Of a stretch of 64,000 bases of DNA, positions 34,033 through 43,200 are shown in pieces (the stretch's first letter is position 1; each line of letters starts with the position of its first letter). The stretch is from Streptomyces sp. NBC_00353 (GTDB lineage Bacteria > Actinomycetota > Actinomycetes > Streptomycetales > Streptomycetaceae). The position numbers and the translations under genes are program-made. Under the pieces are notes generated by a model that saw only the letters and a program-made list of their open reading frames with translations, was not told where the DNA came from and did no database searches. The stretch lies in NCBI RefSeq assembly GCF_036108815.1, contig NZ_CP107985.1, positions 372,001 through 436,000 on the forward strand. Direction: 5' to 3'.

Positions 34033-35052
34033 TCACGCCCCCGGCGGCGGCCCCGTCGTCCCGCGCACCATCAGCCGCGGTTCCAGCACCAGTTCGCGCG
34101 GCGGCGTCGACGCCGCGTCCTCCAGCCGCTCCACCGCGAAGCTGACCGCCTGCGCGGCCTGAGCCGCGGCGTCCTGGCGGACCGTGGTCAGGTCGATGTG
34201 CGACAGATGGGAGAGGTAACTGTCGTCGAAACCCGCGACCGAGATGTCCCCCGGCACCTCCAGCCCCGCGCCTGCGAGGCTGTGCAGCAGGCCGACGGCG
34301 CAGCGGTCGTTGGCCGCGAGAACCGCGGTGGGTCGGGCGTCCTCCATGGCCAGCAGTCGCCCGGCGGCGATGCCCGCCTCCTCGGTATGTCCGCCGGGAA
34401 TGACCCGGATCTCGTCGGCCAGGCCGTGACGACGCATCGCGGCACGATAGGCGCGGCGGCGCTCCGCGGAGCCGGCGCCCCGGCCGCCATCGATATGGGC
34501 GATACGGCGGTGGCCGAGGGTGACGAAGTGGTCGATGACCTGGCGTACGCCCTTGCCCTCCGCCGTACGGACGCTGTCCGCGCCGCTGCCCGGCACGTCC
34601 GCGCCCACCACGACCAGGGCGGAGCTGCGCCGCGCCAGTTCGCCGAGGAAGGCGGCGTCCGATTCGGGCCCGAGCAGGATCAGCGCCTCGCAGCGGTGGC
34701 TGAGCAGCGCCTCGGCGGCCGTGCGCTCGTCGCGCCCCGGGGCGCGGGCCGACAGCAGCACGTCGTACTCCAGGCGCTCCGCCTCCGGGTAGATCGCCTC
34801 GACCAGGTCGGCGTGGAAGGGATGGTGCAGGGTCAGCAGCACGCCGATGGTGCGGCTGCGGCCGCGGGCCAGCAGCCGGGCGGCGCTGTCCGGCTGGTAG
34901 CCCAGCTCGTCGGCTGCCCGCAGGACGCGCTGCCGGGTCTGCTCGCTGGCGCCCGGCCGGTTACGGAAGACCAGGGAGACCAGGGCGCGCGAGACACCCG
35001 CCCGGGCGGCCACATCCACCATGGTGGGGCGCTTCTGGTCGGTTCCTGCCAA
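34033..35052 (-). CDS. LacI-family regulator of the inositol cluster
   Basis: The 339-residue protein begins with a LacI helix-turn-helix (VDVAARAGVSRALVSLVFRN, about 12-31) and the hinge region, followed by a periplasmic-binding-like effector domain (TIGVLLTLHHPFHADLVEAI; ISVAGFDDSYLSHLSHIDLTTVRQD). AGGAG lies seven bases before a TTG at 35052, giving LAGTDQKRPTMVDVAA; an ATG at 35022 is the alternative. It is divergent from iolC, and the perfect palindrome at 35202 between them is its likely operator. Repression relieved by an inositol catabolite is inferred. Confidence 0.9.
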   Translation of the reverse strand: MAGTDQKRPTMVDVAARAGVSRALVSLVFRNRPGASEQTRQRVLRAADELGYQPDSAARLLARGRSRTIGVLLTLHHPFHADLVEAIYPEAERLEYDVLLSARAPGRDERTAAEALLSHRCEALILLGPESDAAFLGELARRSSALVVVGADVPGSGADSVRTAEGKGVRQVIDHFVTLGHRRIAHIDGGRGAGSAERRRAYRAAMRRHGLADEIRVIPGGHTEEAGIAAGRLLAMEDARPTAVLAANDRCAVGLLHSLAGAGLEVPGDISVAGFDDSYLSHLSHIDLTTVRQDAAAQAAQAVSFAVERLEDAASTPPRELVLEPRLMVRGTTGPPPGA

Positions 35053-35160
35053 CGCTTCGCTCCTGTCTTGTCGCACTCTGGCCGTCGTCCTGACGGTGCG
35101 GTCCTTCGCGTCTGCTCCCGCGCGGGAACGCACTTCCTCGGCCGGCCGCCGCCCGCACTC

Positions 35161-35220
35161 TTGACATCCCGGCGCTACGGGATCATGGTACTCGCATCTA
35201 GCGCGCTCTAGTAGAGCGCG
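35161..35220 (+). promoter_or_regulatory. iol promoter and palindromic operator
   Basis: TTGACA at 35161-35166 is a consensus -35; a weak -10 (ATGGTA, 35185-35190) follows at 18 bp. Downstream lies a perfect 19-bp inverted repeat CGCGCTCTA-G-TAGAGCGCG (35202-35220), ideally placed to block initiation. LacI-family operators are commonly odd- or even-centred palindromes of this size. iolC starts 14 bp later behind AGGAGG. Confidence 0.7.
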
Positions 35221-35233
35221 ACAGGAGGGTTTC

Positions 35234-36178
35234 ATGGCACTGGATGTGCTGACGATGGGGCGGGGCGGCGTGGACATCTACCCGCTGCAGAGCGGCGTCG
35301 GCCTGGCGGAGGTCACCTCGTTCGCCAACTACCTCGGCGGCAGCCCGACGAACGTCGCCGTGGCGGCGGCCCGCTACGGGCGCGCCGCCGCCGTCGTCAC
35401 GAAGACGGGGGCGGACCCCTTCGGCGAGTTCGTCCGCGCGGCCCTCACGGGCTACGGCGTGGACACCGCCCATGTGGGCGTCTCCCCGGGGCTGCCGACG
35501 CCGGTGACGTTCTGCGAGATCTTCCCTCCGGACCACTTCCCGCTGTACTTCTACCGCTTCCCCAAGGCTCCGGATCTGGACATCACGCCCGAGGAGCTGG
35601 ACCTGGGCGCGATCCGCTCGGCAAGGGTGTTCTGGATGACCGGCACCGGGCTGTGCGAGGAGCCGAGCCGAGCCGCCACTCTGGCGGCACTGCGGGCGCG
35701 CGGGCGGAGGGCGCACACGGTCTTCGACCTGGACTGGCGCCCGATGTTCTGGACCACCCCGCCCCGGGCCTGGTACGAGGAGGCCCTGGCGCACGCGACC
35801 GTCGCTGTCGGCAACATCGACGAATGCGAGGTCGCCACCGGCGAGCGGGACCCGTATGCCGCGGCCCGAGCGCTGCTGGCCACGGGCGTGGAGCTGGCCG
35901 TCGTCAAGCAGGGACCGCGCGGTGTGCTGGCCGTGCATCGGGACGGCACCGCGGTGGAGCAGCCGCCGGTGCCGGTGGATGTGATCAACGGCCTCGGTGC
36001 CGGCGACGCGTTCGGCGGTGCGCTGGTGCACGGCCTACTGGCCAGCTGGGAACTGGACCACATCATCGCGTTCGCCAACGCGGCCGGCGCCCATGTGGCC
36101 GGACAGCTCGCCTGCTCGGACGCCATGCCCACCGAGACCGAGGTCGCGGAGCGGCTGAAGGCGGCCGGCACATGGTGA
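35234..36178 (+). CDS. iolC: 5-dehydro-2-deoxygluconokinase
   Basis: The 314-residue PfkB-family kinase has the N-terminal glycine motif (NYLGGSPTNVAVAAAR, about 32-47) and the ATP/anion-hole signature NGLGAGDAFGGALVHG (about 252-267) with the catalytic aspartate. IolC phosphorylates 2-deoxy-5-keto-gluconate, the fifth step of myo-inositol catabolism. It is the first gene of the cluster, and its stop overlaps the next start. Unlike many Gram-negative IolC proteins it lacks a fused C-terminal aldolase domain, which is the separate next gene. Confidence 0.93.
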   Translation: MALDVLTMGRGGVDIYPLQSGVGLAEVTSFANYLGGSPTNVAVAAARYGRAAAVVTKTGADPFGEFVRAALTGYGVDTAHVGVSPGLPTPVTFCEIFPPDHFPLYFYRFPKAPDLDITPEELDLGAIRSARVFWMTGTGLCEEPSRAATLAALRARGRRAHTVFDLDWRPMFWTTPPRAWYEEALAHATVAVGNIDECEVATGERDPYAAARALLATGVELAVVKQGPRGVLAVHRDGTAVEQPPVPVDVINGLGAGDAFGGALVHGLLASWELDHIIAFANAAGAHVAGQLACSDAMPTETEVAERLKAAGTW

Positions 36179-37053
36179 GGGGGCGGATCCGGGAGCTGAC
36201 CTCGCTGCGGGTGCGGGATCCGGAGGCGGTGGCCACGGCGGCCGCGGCCCGGAGGCGGGCCAAGTCCCCGCTGGGAGACACCGGGCGGGCAATGGTCATC
36301 GCCGCCGACCATCCGGCCCGCGGGGCGACGGCGGTGGGCGGCGACGCGCTGGCCATGGCGGACCGCACCGAGCTGCTGCGGCGGCTGTGCGTCGCACTGG
36401 AGCGGCCCGGGGTGACGGGGGTGCTGGGCACCGCCGACATCCTGGAGGACCTGCTGCTGCTCGGGGTACTGGACGACAAGTGCGTGTTCGGGTCGATGAA
36501 CCGGGGCGGACTGGCCGGCTCGGTCTTCGAGATCGACGACCGGTTCACCGGCTACGACGCGCACACCATCGCCGAACTCCGCTTCGACGGCGGCAAGATG
36601 CTCACTCGCGTCGCCCTCGACGATCCGGCCACCGCCGGCGTGCTGCAGAACTCGGCCCGGGCAGTCGACGAGCTGGCCGAGCGGCGGCTGCTGGCCATGG
36701 TGGAGCCGTTCCTGTCCCACTGGGAGGACGGCCGGGTGCGCAACGACCTGTCGCCCGACGCGGTCGTCCGCTCGGTGGCCATTGCTTCCGGTCTCGGCCG
36801 GCGCAGCGCCTACACATGGCTGAAACTGCCGGTGGTCGACGACATGGAGCGGGTACTGGCTGCGACCACCCTGCCGGTGCTGCTGCTCGGCGGCGATCCG
36901 GGCGACGCAGATGGGGAGCGGGTGGCGCGAGCCAAGTGGTGGCGGGCGCTGCGGCTGCCCGGGGTGCAGGGGTTGGTGGTGGGCCGTTCGCTGCTCTATC
37001 CGGCGGACGGCGATGTGGCGGGAGCGGTGGACAGGGCGGTGGGGCTGCTGTGA
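36172..37053 (+). CDS. Cgl0159-type (beta/alpha)8 aldolase-like protein, probable IolJ role
   Basis: The 293-residue protein (VIAADHPARGATAVGGD; VFGSMNRGGLAGSVFEIDDRFTGYDAHTIAEL; LLLGGDPGDADGERVARAKWW; GVQGLVVGRSLLYP) fits a class I aldolase-like TIM barrel found between iolC and iolB in actinobacteria. Its position argues that it cleaves 2-deoxy-5-keto-gluconate 6-phosphate, the IolJ step. That function is inferred from position. Starts at ATG 36172 or GTG 36175 overlap iolC, and its end overlaps iolB (GTGA). Confidence 0.85.
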   Translation: MVRGRIRELTSLRVRDPEAVATAAAARRRAKSPLGDTGRAMVIAADHPARGATAVGGDALAMADRTELLRRLCVALERPGVTGVLGTADILEDLLLLGVLDDKCVFGSMNRGGLAGSVFEIDDRFTGYDAHTIAELRFDGGKMLTRVALDDPATAGVLQNSARAVDELAERRLLAMVEPFLSHWEDGRVRNDLSPDAVVRSVAIASGLGRRSAYTWLKLPVVDDMERVLAATTLPVLLLGGDPGDADGERVARAKWWRALRLPGVQGLVVGRSLLYPADGDVAGAVDRAVGLL

Positions 37054-37910
37054 GCACGAAATATCTGCAAGCGGATACCGCGGCCTCCGGGCCGTACCGA
37101 ACGGTGATCACGCCGAAGTCGGCGGGGTGGGGCTACTCGGGCCTGCGGATCCTTCAACTGGCGCCGGGCCAGGAGCACGTCTTCGGCACCAGTGACGCGG
37201 AGCATCTGGTGCTGCCCCTGTCCGGCGGCTGCACGGTTACCGTCGACGGCGCGTCGTACGAACTGAAGGGGCGCGACGGCGTGTTCGGCGCTCCCACCGA
37301 CTTCCTCTACCTGCCCCGGGACGGCGAGGCCCGCGTGACCAGCCGCAACGGCGGCCGCTTCGCGCTACCCTCCGCCCGCTGCGAGCGGCGCCTCCCGGTG
37401 CGTTACGGCCCGGCGGAGGAGGTGCCCGTGGAACTGCGCGGGGCCGGCAGCTGCAGCAGGCAGGTCCACAACTACTGCCTGCCGCAAACCTTCGACGCCG
37501 ACCGGCTGCTGGTGTGCGAGGTGCTGACGCCGGGCGGCAACTGGTCGTCGTACCCACCGCACAAGCACGACGAGGCGCGGCCGGGCGAGGAGGGTGAGCT
37601 CGAGGAGATCTACTACTTCGAGGTGGCGGACGGGGGCATGGCCTATCAGCGGGTGTACGGCTCCCCCGAGCGGCCCGTCGACGTGCTCCAGGAGGTGCGC
37701 AGCGGCGACACGGTGCTGATTCCGCACGGTTGGCACGGGCCGTCCATGGCTGTGCCCGGCTACGACCTGTTCTACCTCAACGTGATGGCGGGGCCCGGCC
37801 CCGAACGCGCCTGGCTGATCTGCGACGACCCGGCGCACGGCTGGATCCGTACCACCTGGGAGGACCAGCCCACCGATCCGCGGCTGCCGTTCGGAGGGAC
37901 GACGAGATGA
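37050..37910 (+). CDS. iolB: 5-deoxy-glucuronate isomerase
   Basis: The 286-residue protein is a bicupin of the KduI/IolB family. Metal ligands are visible in SSYPPHKHDEARPGEEGELEEIYYFE, where His-Lys-His and the following Glu bind the metal, and in LIPHGWHGPSMAVPGYDLFYLNVMAG. IolB converts 5-deoxy-glucuronate to 2-deoxy-5-keto-gluconate, the substrate of IolC. It starts at GTG 37050 inside the previous stop and ends overlapping iolD by ATGA, indicating tight translational coupling. Confidence 0.95.
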   Translation: MSTKYLQADTAASGPYRTVITPKSAGWGYSGLRILQLAPGQEHVFGTSDAEHLVLPLSGGCTVTVDGASYELKGRDGVFGAPTDFLYLPRDGEARVTSRNGGRFALPSARCERRLPVRYGPAEEVPVELRGAGSCSRQVHNYCLPQTFDADRLLVCEVLTPGGNWSSYPPHKHDEARPGEEGELEEIYYFEVADGGMAYQRVYGSPERPVDVLQEVRSGDTVLIPHGWHGPSMAVPGYDLFYLNVMAGPGPERAWLICDDPAHGWIRTTWEDQPTDPRLPFGGTTR

Positions 37911-39763
37911 GACTGACCACCGGCCAGGCACTGGTGCGCTTCCTGGCGAATCAGTTCAGCGAGCGCGACGGTCGTGAGCGGCGGCTGATCGACGGCGTGT
38001 GGGGGATCTTCGGCCACGGCAACGTGGCGGGGATCGGGCAGGCGCTGCTGCAGTACCCCGACGAGCTGCCGTACTTCCTCGCCCGCAACGAGCAGGCGAT
38101 GGTGCACACCGCCGCCGCCTACGCCAAGATGAACGACCGGCTGGCGACCTACGCCTGCACCTCCTCCATCGGCCCCGGCGCCACCAACATGGTCACCGGC
38201 GCCGCGCTGGCCACCGTCAACCGGCTGCCGGTGCTGCTGCTGCCCGGCGACACCTTCGCCACCCGCGTCGCCGACCCCGTGCTGCAGCAGCTGGAGGATC
38301 CGCGCCAGGGCGATGTCTCGGTGAACGACGCGCTGCGGCCGGTGTCGAAGTACTTCGACCGGATCGAGCGCCCCGAGCAGCTGATCCCGGCCGCCCTGGC
38401 CGCGATGCGGGTGCTCACCGACCCGGTGGAGACCGGCGCGGTGACGCTGTGCCTGCCGCAGGACGTGCAGGCGGAGGCCTTCGACTGGCCGGAGGACTTC
38501 TTCCGCCGCCGGGTCTGGCACGTGGGCCGGCCGCAGCCCGAACCCGACGCGCTGACGCGCGCGGTGGCGCTGCTCCGGCAGGCCGAGCGGCCGCTGATCG
38601 TCGCGGGCGGCGGTGTGGTGTACGCGCAGGCGTGGCCGCAGTTGCGGGAGTTCGCCGAGGCGACGGGCATCCCGGTGGCGGACACGCACGCCGGCAAGGG
38701 CGCGATCCCGTGGGACCACCCGTGCGCGGTGGGCGGCCTCGGCTCGACCGGCACCAGCGCCGCCAACGCGCTGGCTGCCGAGGCGGACGTGGTCCTCGGC
38801 ATCGGCACCCGCTACAGCGACTTCACCACCGCCAGCCGGACGGTCTTCGCCTACCCGCAGGTGCGGTTCGTCAACCTCAACGTGGCCCGGCTCGACGCCG
38901 TCAAGCACGCCGCCGAACCCCTGGTGGCCGACGCCCGGGCGGGCCTGGAGGCGCTGACCCGCAAGCTGGCGGACTGGCGCACGGACGAGGCGTACCGGGC
39001 CCGCGTGCGGGAGCTGGCCGCCGACTGGCGGTGGGCCACCGACCACGCCTACCACCTGTGCCACGGCCCGCTGCCCGCGCAGACCGAGATCCTGGGCGCG
39101 CTGAACGAACTCCTCGACGACCGGGACGTGGTGATCAACGCGGCCGGCTCGATGCCGGGCGATCTGCAGGCGCTGTGGCGGGCGCGCGATCCGAAGGCGT
39201 ACCACGTGGAGTACGCGTACTCCTGCATGGGTTACGAGATCGCCGCCGGGGTCGGCGCCAAGCTGGCCGCCCCCGACCGCGAGGTGGTGGTGCTGGTCGG
39301 CGACGGCTCGTATCTGATGATGTGCCAGGAGCTGGTCACCGCCGTCTCGGAGGGGCTGAAGCTGACGGTGGTGCTGGTCGACAACGGCGGCTTCGCCTCG
39401 ATCGGCGCGCTTTCGGAGTCCCTCGGCTCGCAGCGCTTCGGCACCCGCTACCGCTTCCGCGACGAGAAGACCGGGCGGCTGGACGGCGGCGTGCTGCCGG
39501 TGGATCTGGCGGCGAACGCGGCGAGCCTGGGCGCGCGGGTGCTGAGCGCGGGCAGCGTTCCCGAGTTCCGTGCGGCGCTGTTGGAGGCCAGGGCCGCCGA
39601 CCGCACGACGGTCGTGCATGTCACCACGGACCATCTCAGCCCCGGTCCGCCGAGCTCCGCCTGGTGGGACGTGCCGGTGGCGGAGGTCGCGGAGCTGGAC
39701 TCCACCCGGCAGGCACACGCCTCGTACGAGACCGCCAAGCGGGCGCAGCGGCCGTATCTGTGA
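37907..39763 (+). CDS. iolD: 3D-(3,5/4)-trihydroxycyclohexane-1,2-dione hydrolase
   Basis: The 618-residue thiamine-diphosphate enzyme has the acetolactate-synthase-like three-domain order. The N-terminal pyrimidine-binding domain carries GHGNVAGIGQAL and the catalytic Glu in FLARNEQAMVHTAAAYAK; a central domain follows; the C-terminal PP domain has GDGSYLMM and VVLVDNGGFASIG. The IolD ring-opening hydrolase makes 5-deoxy-glucuronate, feeding IolB. Length is normal for the family. Confidence 0.95.
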   Translation: MRLTTGQALVRFLANQFSERDGRERRLIDGVWGIFGHGNVAGIGQALLQYPDELPYFLARNEQAMVHTAAAYAKMNDRLATYACTSSIGPGATNMVTGAALATVNRLPVLLLPGDTFATRVADPVLQQLEDPRQGDVSVNDALRPVSKYFDRIERPEQLIPAALAAMRVLTDPVETGAVTLCLPQDVQAEAFDWPEDFFRRRVWHVGRPQPEPDALTRAVALLRQAERPLIVAGGGVVYAQAWPQLREFAEATGIPVADTHAGKGAIPWDHPCAVGGLGSTGTSAANALAAEADVVLGIGTRYSDFTTASRTVFAYPQVRFVNLNVARLDAVKHAAEPLVADARAGLEALTRKLADWRTDEAYRARVRELAADWRWATDHAYHLCHGPLPAQTEILGALNELLDDRDVVINAAGSMPGDLQALWRARDPKAYHVEYAYSCMGYEIAAGVGAKLAAPDREVVVLVGDGSYLMMCQELVTAVSEGLKLTVVLVDNGGFASIGALSESLGSQRFGTRYRFRDEKTGRLDGGVLPVDLAANAASLGARVLSAGSVPEFRAALLEARAADRTTVVHVTTDHLSPGPPSSAWWDVPVAEVAELDSTRQAHASYETAKRAQRPYL

Positions 39764-39796
39764 TCCGTACCGACTGAACAGCGAAAGGAGAACCCC

Positions 39797-41085
39797 TTGC
39801 ACACCATCGAGCACTGGATAGCCGGCTCCCCCGCCGCAGGCTGCGGCAGCCGCACCGCCCCCGTCTTCGACCCGGCGACCGGACGGCAGCGGGCGAGCGT
39901 GCTGCTGGCGGAGCCGGCCGACGTGGACGCGGCGGTCACCGCCGCGGCCAAGGCCTTCGACAGCTGGAGCGAGAGCTCCCTCAGCACCCGGATGCGGGTC
40001 ATGTTCGCCTTCCGTGAGCTGCTCGTACGGCATGAGGACGAGCTGGCCCGGATCATCTCCGCCGAGCACGGCAAGGTGCTGGACGACGCGCGCGGCGAGG
40101 TGGTGCGCGGGCGGGAGGTCGTGGAGTTCGCGTGCGGGATCGCCGACGCGCTCAAGGGCGACTACTCGGCGCAGTACTCGCGCGGGGTGGACGTGCTGTC
40201 CTTCCGTGAGCCGCTGGGGGTGTGCGCGGGGATCACCCCGTTCAACTTCCCGGCCATGGTGCCGCTGTGGATGCATCCCATCGCCATCGCGACCGGCAAC
40301 ACCTTCGTCCTCAAGCCCAGCGAACGCGACCCCTCGGCGTCGAACCGGATCGCCGGGCTGTACGCCGAGGCCGAGCTGCCGGGCGGCGTGTTCAACGTCG
40401 TGCGCCGTGGTACTGCCCGATGCGGACCCGGAGTTCGCCGCCGACCAGCTGATCGCCGCCGCCTACGGCTCGGCCGGGGAGCGGTGCATGGCGGTCTCGG
40501 TGGCCGTCGCGGTCGGGGACGCGGCGGACCCGCTGGTCGCGGCGCTGGGGCGCAGGGCGCGGGCAGTGCGGGTCGGGCCCGGCGACGATGCGGCCAGCGA
40601 GATGGGGCCGCTGGTCAGCCACGCCCTCCGGGCCGTGGATCGGGCTGTCGCCGATGAGGGAGTCCTTCCAGCCGCCGAAGGAGTAGCCGGCCATCGGCAC
40701 CGGCACATTGACGCCGATCATCCCGACCTGCACCCCGCGCTGGAACCGCCTCGCCGCGCCGTCGTCGCCGGTGAACAGGGCGGTGCCGTTGCCGTACGGG
40801 TTGGCGTTGACCAGCTCGATGGCGGCGTCGAGGGGGGCGACGCCTACGACGGCGAGGACGGGGCCGAAGATCTCCTCGCGGTAGGCGTCCATGCCGGGCG
40901 TGACACGGTCGAGCAGCGACGGGCCGGTGAAGAACCCGTCCTCGTGCCCCGGCACCGTCAGCCCCCGCCCGTCCACCACGACGACCGCGCCCTGCCGCGC
41001 CGCCGAGGCGACGGCGCCCTCCACCCGCTCCCGTGCAGCTGCGCTTCTACACCCGGCCGAAGGTAGTCACCACCCGCTGGCCGGA
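39797..41085 (+). pseudogene. iolA: iolA/mmsA broken by an internal inversion and deletions
   Basis: The gene starts normally (MHTIEHWIAGSPAAGCGSRT, RBS AAAGGAG) and matches CoA-acylating methylmalonate-semialdehyde dehydrogenase through FNFPAMVPLWMHPIAIATGN to PGGVFNVV (40413). About 55 residues are then missing and the frame shifts into VVLPDADPEF...GSAGERCMAVSVAVAV, which keeps the catalytic Cys, ending GPLVS near 40619. The next part of the protein (RQGAVVVVDGRG, YREEIFGPVLAVVG, GGWKDSLIGDSPIHGPEG) is encoded on the minus strand (40620-41035). The last part, QLRFYTRPKVVTTRWP, is again on the plus strand. No functional enzyme can result. Confidence 0.9.
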
Positions 41086-41152
41086 CGGGGGCGGCCCGCG
41101 CGCCGCCTTCGCTAACCCGCCCGTATCTCCCAGACCCCTGAAAGGCCATACC

Positions 41153-42094
41153 GTGAGCACCGCATCGACCCCCCGCGCCACCGCGGGCAACCTCTGCCTC
41201 GGCTCCGCGCCCGACTCCTGGGGCGTGTGGTTCGCCGAGGACGAGCACCAGGTCCCCTACACCCGCTTCCTCGACGAACTCGTCCAGGCCGGCTATCGCT
41301 GGCTGGAGCTCGGCCCGTACGGCTACCTCCCCGTCGACCCGCGGCGCCTGGCCGACGAGCTGACCGCCCGCGAACTGCAGGTCTCCGGCGGCACCGTCTT
41401 CGGCGCGCTGCACCGGCCCGAGCAGTGGGACGAGATGCTGGCGGGCGCCCGCCGGGTGGCCGAGCTGACCGCCGCCGCGGGCGCGCACCACCTGGTGTTC
41501 ATCCCGCCGCTGTACCGGGACGAGAAGACCGGCTCCTTCACCGAGTCCCCCGAGCTGACCGCCGCACAGTGGGACCTGGTCAGCGGCGCGGCGGATCGGC
41601 TGGGGAAGATCCTGCTGGAGGAATTCGACGTACGCCTCGTCGTCCACCCGCACGCCGACAGCCACATCCAGACCCAGCCGGAGATCGAGCGCTTCCTGAA
41701 CGCCTCCGACTCCCGCTACGCCAACCTCTGCCTGGACACCGGGCACGTCGCCTACGGCCGCGGCGACAACCTCGATCTGATCCGCCGGTATGCCGAGCGC
41801 ATCGGCTACGTCCACATCAAGCAGATGGACGCGGAGATCCTCGCCCAGGTCGAGGCGGAGGACCTGTCCTTCAGCGAGGCCGTCAGGCGCGGCGTGTGCG
41901 TGGAGCCGCCGGCCGGGGTGCCGAACCCGGCGGACATCGTCGCCGCGCTGTCGGAGCTCGACGCGGAGCTGTTCGTCATCGTCGAGCAGGACCTGTACCC
42001 CTGCGCCCCGGAGGTGCCGCTGCCGATCGCGGTGCGCACCCGCGAGTATCTGAACGGCGCCGGGCTGTCGGGGACCCGGCGCCCCAACCGCTAG
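41153..42094 (+). CDS. iolE: Inosose dehydratase-like protein
   Basis: The 313-residue TIM-barrel protein carries the IolE hallmark GSAPDSWGVWF near the N-terminus, and metal-binding residues in VVHPHADSHIQT, NLCLDTGHVAYG and YVHIKQMD. IolE dehydrates 2-keto-myo-inositol to the substrate of IolD. GTG at 41153 follows AAAGG; the upstream frame belongs to the iolA remnant. The related IolH family is an alternative, but APDSWGVW and position favour IolE. Confidence 0.88.
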   Translation: MSTASTPRATAGNLCLGSAPDSWGVWFAEDEHQVPYTRFLDELVQAGYRWLELGPYGYLPVDPRRLADELTARELQVSGGTVFGALHRPEQWDEMLAGARRVAELTAAAGAHHLVFIPPLYRDEKTGSFTESPELTAAQWDLVSGAADRLGKILLEEFDVRLVVHPHADSHIQTQPEIERFLNASDSRYANLCLDTGHVAYGRGDNLDLIRRYAERIGYVHIKQMDAEILAQVEAEDLSFSEAVRRGVCVEPPAGVPNPADIVAALSELDAELFVIVEQDLYPCAPEVPLPIAVRTREYLNGAGLSGTRRPNR

Positions 42095-42143
42095 CCCGCA
42101 AGCCCGCCTCTGTCCCGCCCGACCCGCAAGGAGAACGACCAGC

Positions 42144-43151
42144 ATGACCATACGTATCGGAGTGATCGGCACCGGCTCGATCGGGCGCGAGCACATCGAA
42201 CGCGTCACCCGCCGTACCAGCGGCGCCGTCATCTCCGCCGTCACCGACATCGACCGGGCCCTGGCCGAGAAGGCTGCGGGCGAGGCGGGCGGCGCCCGGG
42301 TGTGCGCCGACGGCGCCGAACTCATCGCCTCCGCGGACGTGGACGCGGTGCTGGTCACGTCCTGGGGCCCGACCCACGCCGAGCATGTGCTCGGCGCCGT
42401 CGCGGCGGGCAAGCCGGTGCTCTGCGAGAAGCCGCTGGCCACGACCGCCGAGGACTGCCTGGCCGTGATGGCGGCCGAAGAGGCCTACGGGCGGCGGCTG
42501 GTGCAGGTCGGCTTCATGCGCCGGTACGACACGGGCTACCGCGAGCTGAAGCGGATCATCTCCGGCGGCGGCATCGGCCGGGCGCTGATGATGCACTGCG
42601 CGCACCGCAACCGGGCTGTGCCGGACGCGTACACCACCGACATGGCGGTGCAGGACTCCGGCGTGCACGAGATCGACGCGGCGCGCTGGCTGCTGGACGA
42701 CGAGATCGTCTCGGTGCAGGTGATCGTGCCGCGGTCGACCAGCCGGCGCTTCGAGCACCTGGCGGACCCGCAGTTCATCCTCTTCGAGACCGCCGACGGG
42801 GTGCGGATCGATCTGGAGGTCTTCGTCAACTGCCAGTACGGCTACGACATCCAGTGCGAGGCGATCGGCGAGGAGGGCCTGATCCGGCTGCCCGACCCGG
42901 CCCGGGCGCAGCTGCGGGCGGCGGCGCGGATCGGCACCGCGATCGACCAGGAGTGGGACGACCGCTTCTCGGCGGCCTTCGACGCGGAGCTGCAGGCGTG
43001 GGTGGACTCGGCCGCGGCGGGCCGCGCCACGGGGCCGTCGGCGTGGGACGGCTACGCCGCCACGGCAGTGTCGGTGGCGGCGGTGCGGGCGCAGCGCTCC
43101 GGCGGGGTGGAGCAGGTGGAGATGGTGGACAAGCCGGCGTTCTACGCCTGA
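42144..43151 (+). CDS. iolG: myo-Inositol 2-dehydrogenase
   Basis: The 335-residue protein is a Gfo/Idh/MocA oxidoreductase with the NAD motif GVIGTGSIGREH (about 6-17), the conserved CEKPLATT and the catalytic region VQDSGVHEIDAARWLL. IolG makes the first oxidation of myo-inositol to 2-keto-myo-inositol. AAGGAG precedes the ATG. It is the last gene of the cluster, closed by a strong palindromic terminator. No inositol transporter (IolT or ABC) is encoded in the cluster. Confidence 0.95.
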   Translation: MTIRIGVIGTGSIGREHIERVTRRTSGAVISAVTDIDRALAEKAAGEAGGARVCADGAELIASADVDAVLVTSWGPTHAEHVLGAVAAGKPVLCEKPLATTAEDCLAVMAAEEAYGRRLVQVGFMRRYDTGYRELKRIISGGGIGRALMMHCAHRNRAVPDAYTTDMAVQDSGVHEIDAARWLLDDEIVSVQVIVPRSTSRRFEHLADPQFILFETADGVRIDLEVFVNCQYGYDIQCEAIGEEGLIRLPDPARAQLRAAARIGTAIDQEWDDRFSAAFDAELQAWVDSAAAGRATGPSAWDGYAATAVSVAAVRAQRSGGVEQVEMVDKPAFYA

Positions 43152-43161
43152 CGTCGGCGTG

Positions 43162-43199
43162 CGTAAGGGGCGCCCTCCGCGGAGGGCGCCCCTTACGCG
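43162..43199. terminator. 38-bp perfect palindrome, bidirectional terminator
   Basis: GCGTAAGGGGCGCCCTCC is followed, after GC, by its exact complement. It lies between the converging iolG and the small gene at 43201, whose stop codon is two bases away, so it should end both transcripts. Confidence 0.85.
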
Positions 43200-43200
43200 T

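Noticed and set aside
40392..41024. Independent minus-strand dehydrogenase gene inside iolA
   Set aside because: It encodes only the C-terminal third of MmsA without a start and is exactly the missing part of the plus-strand gene, so it is an inverted segment.
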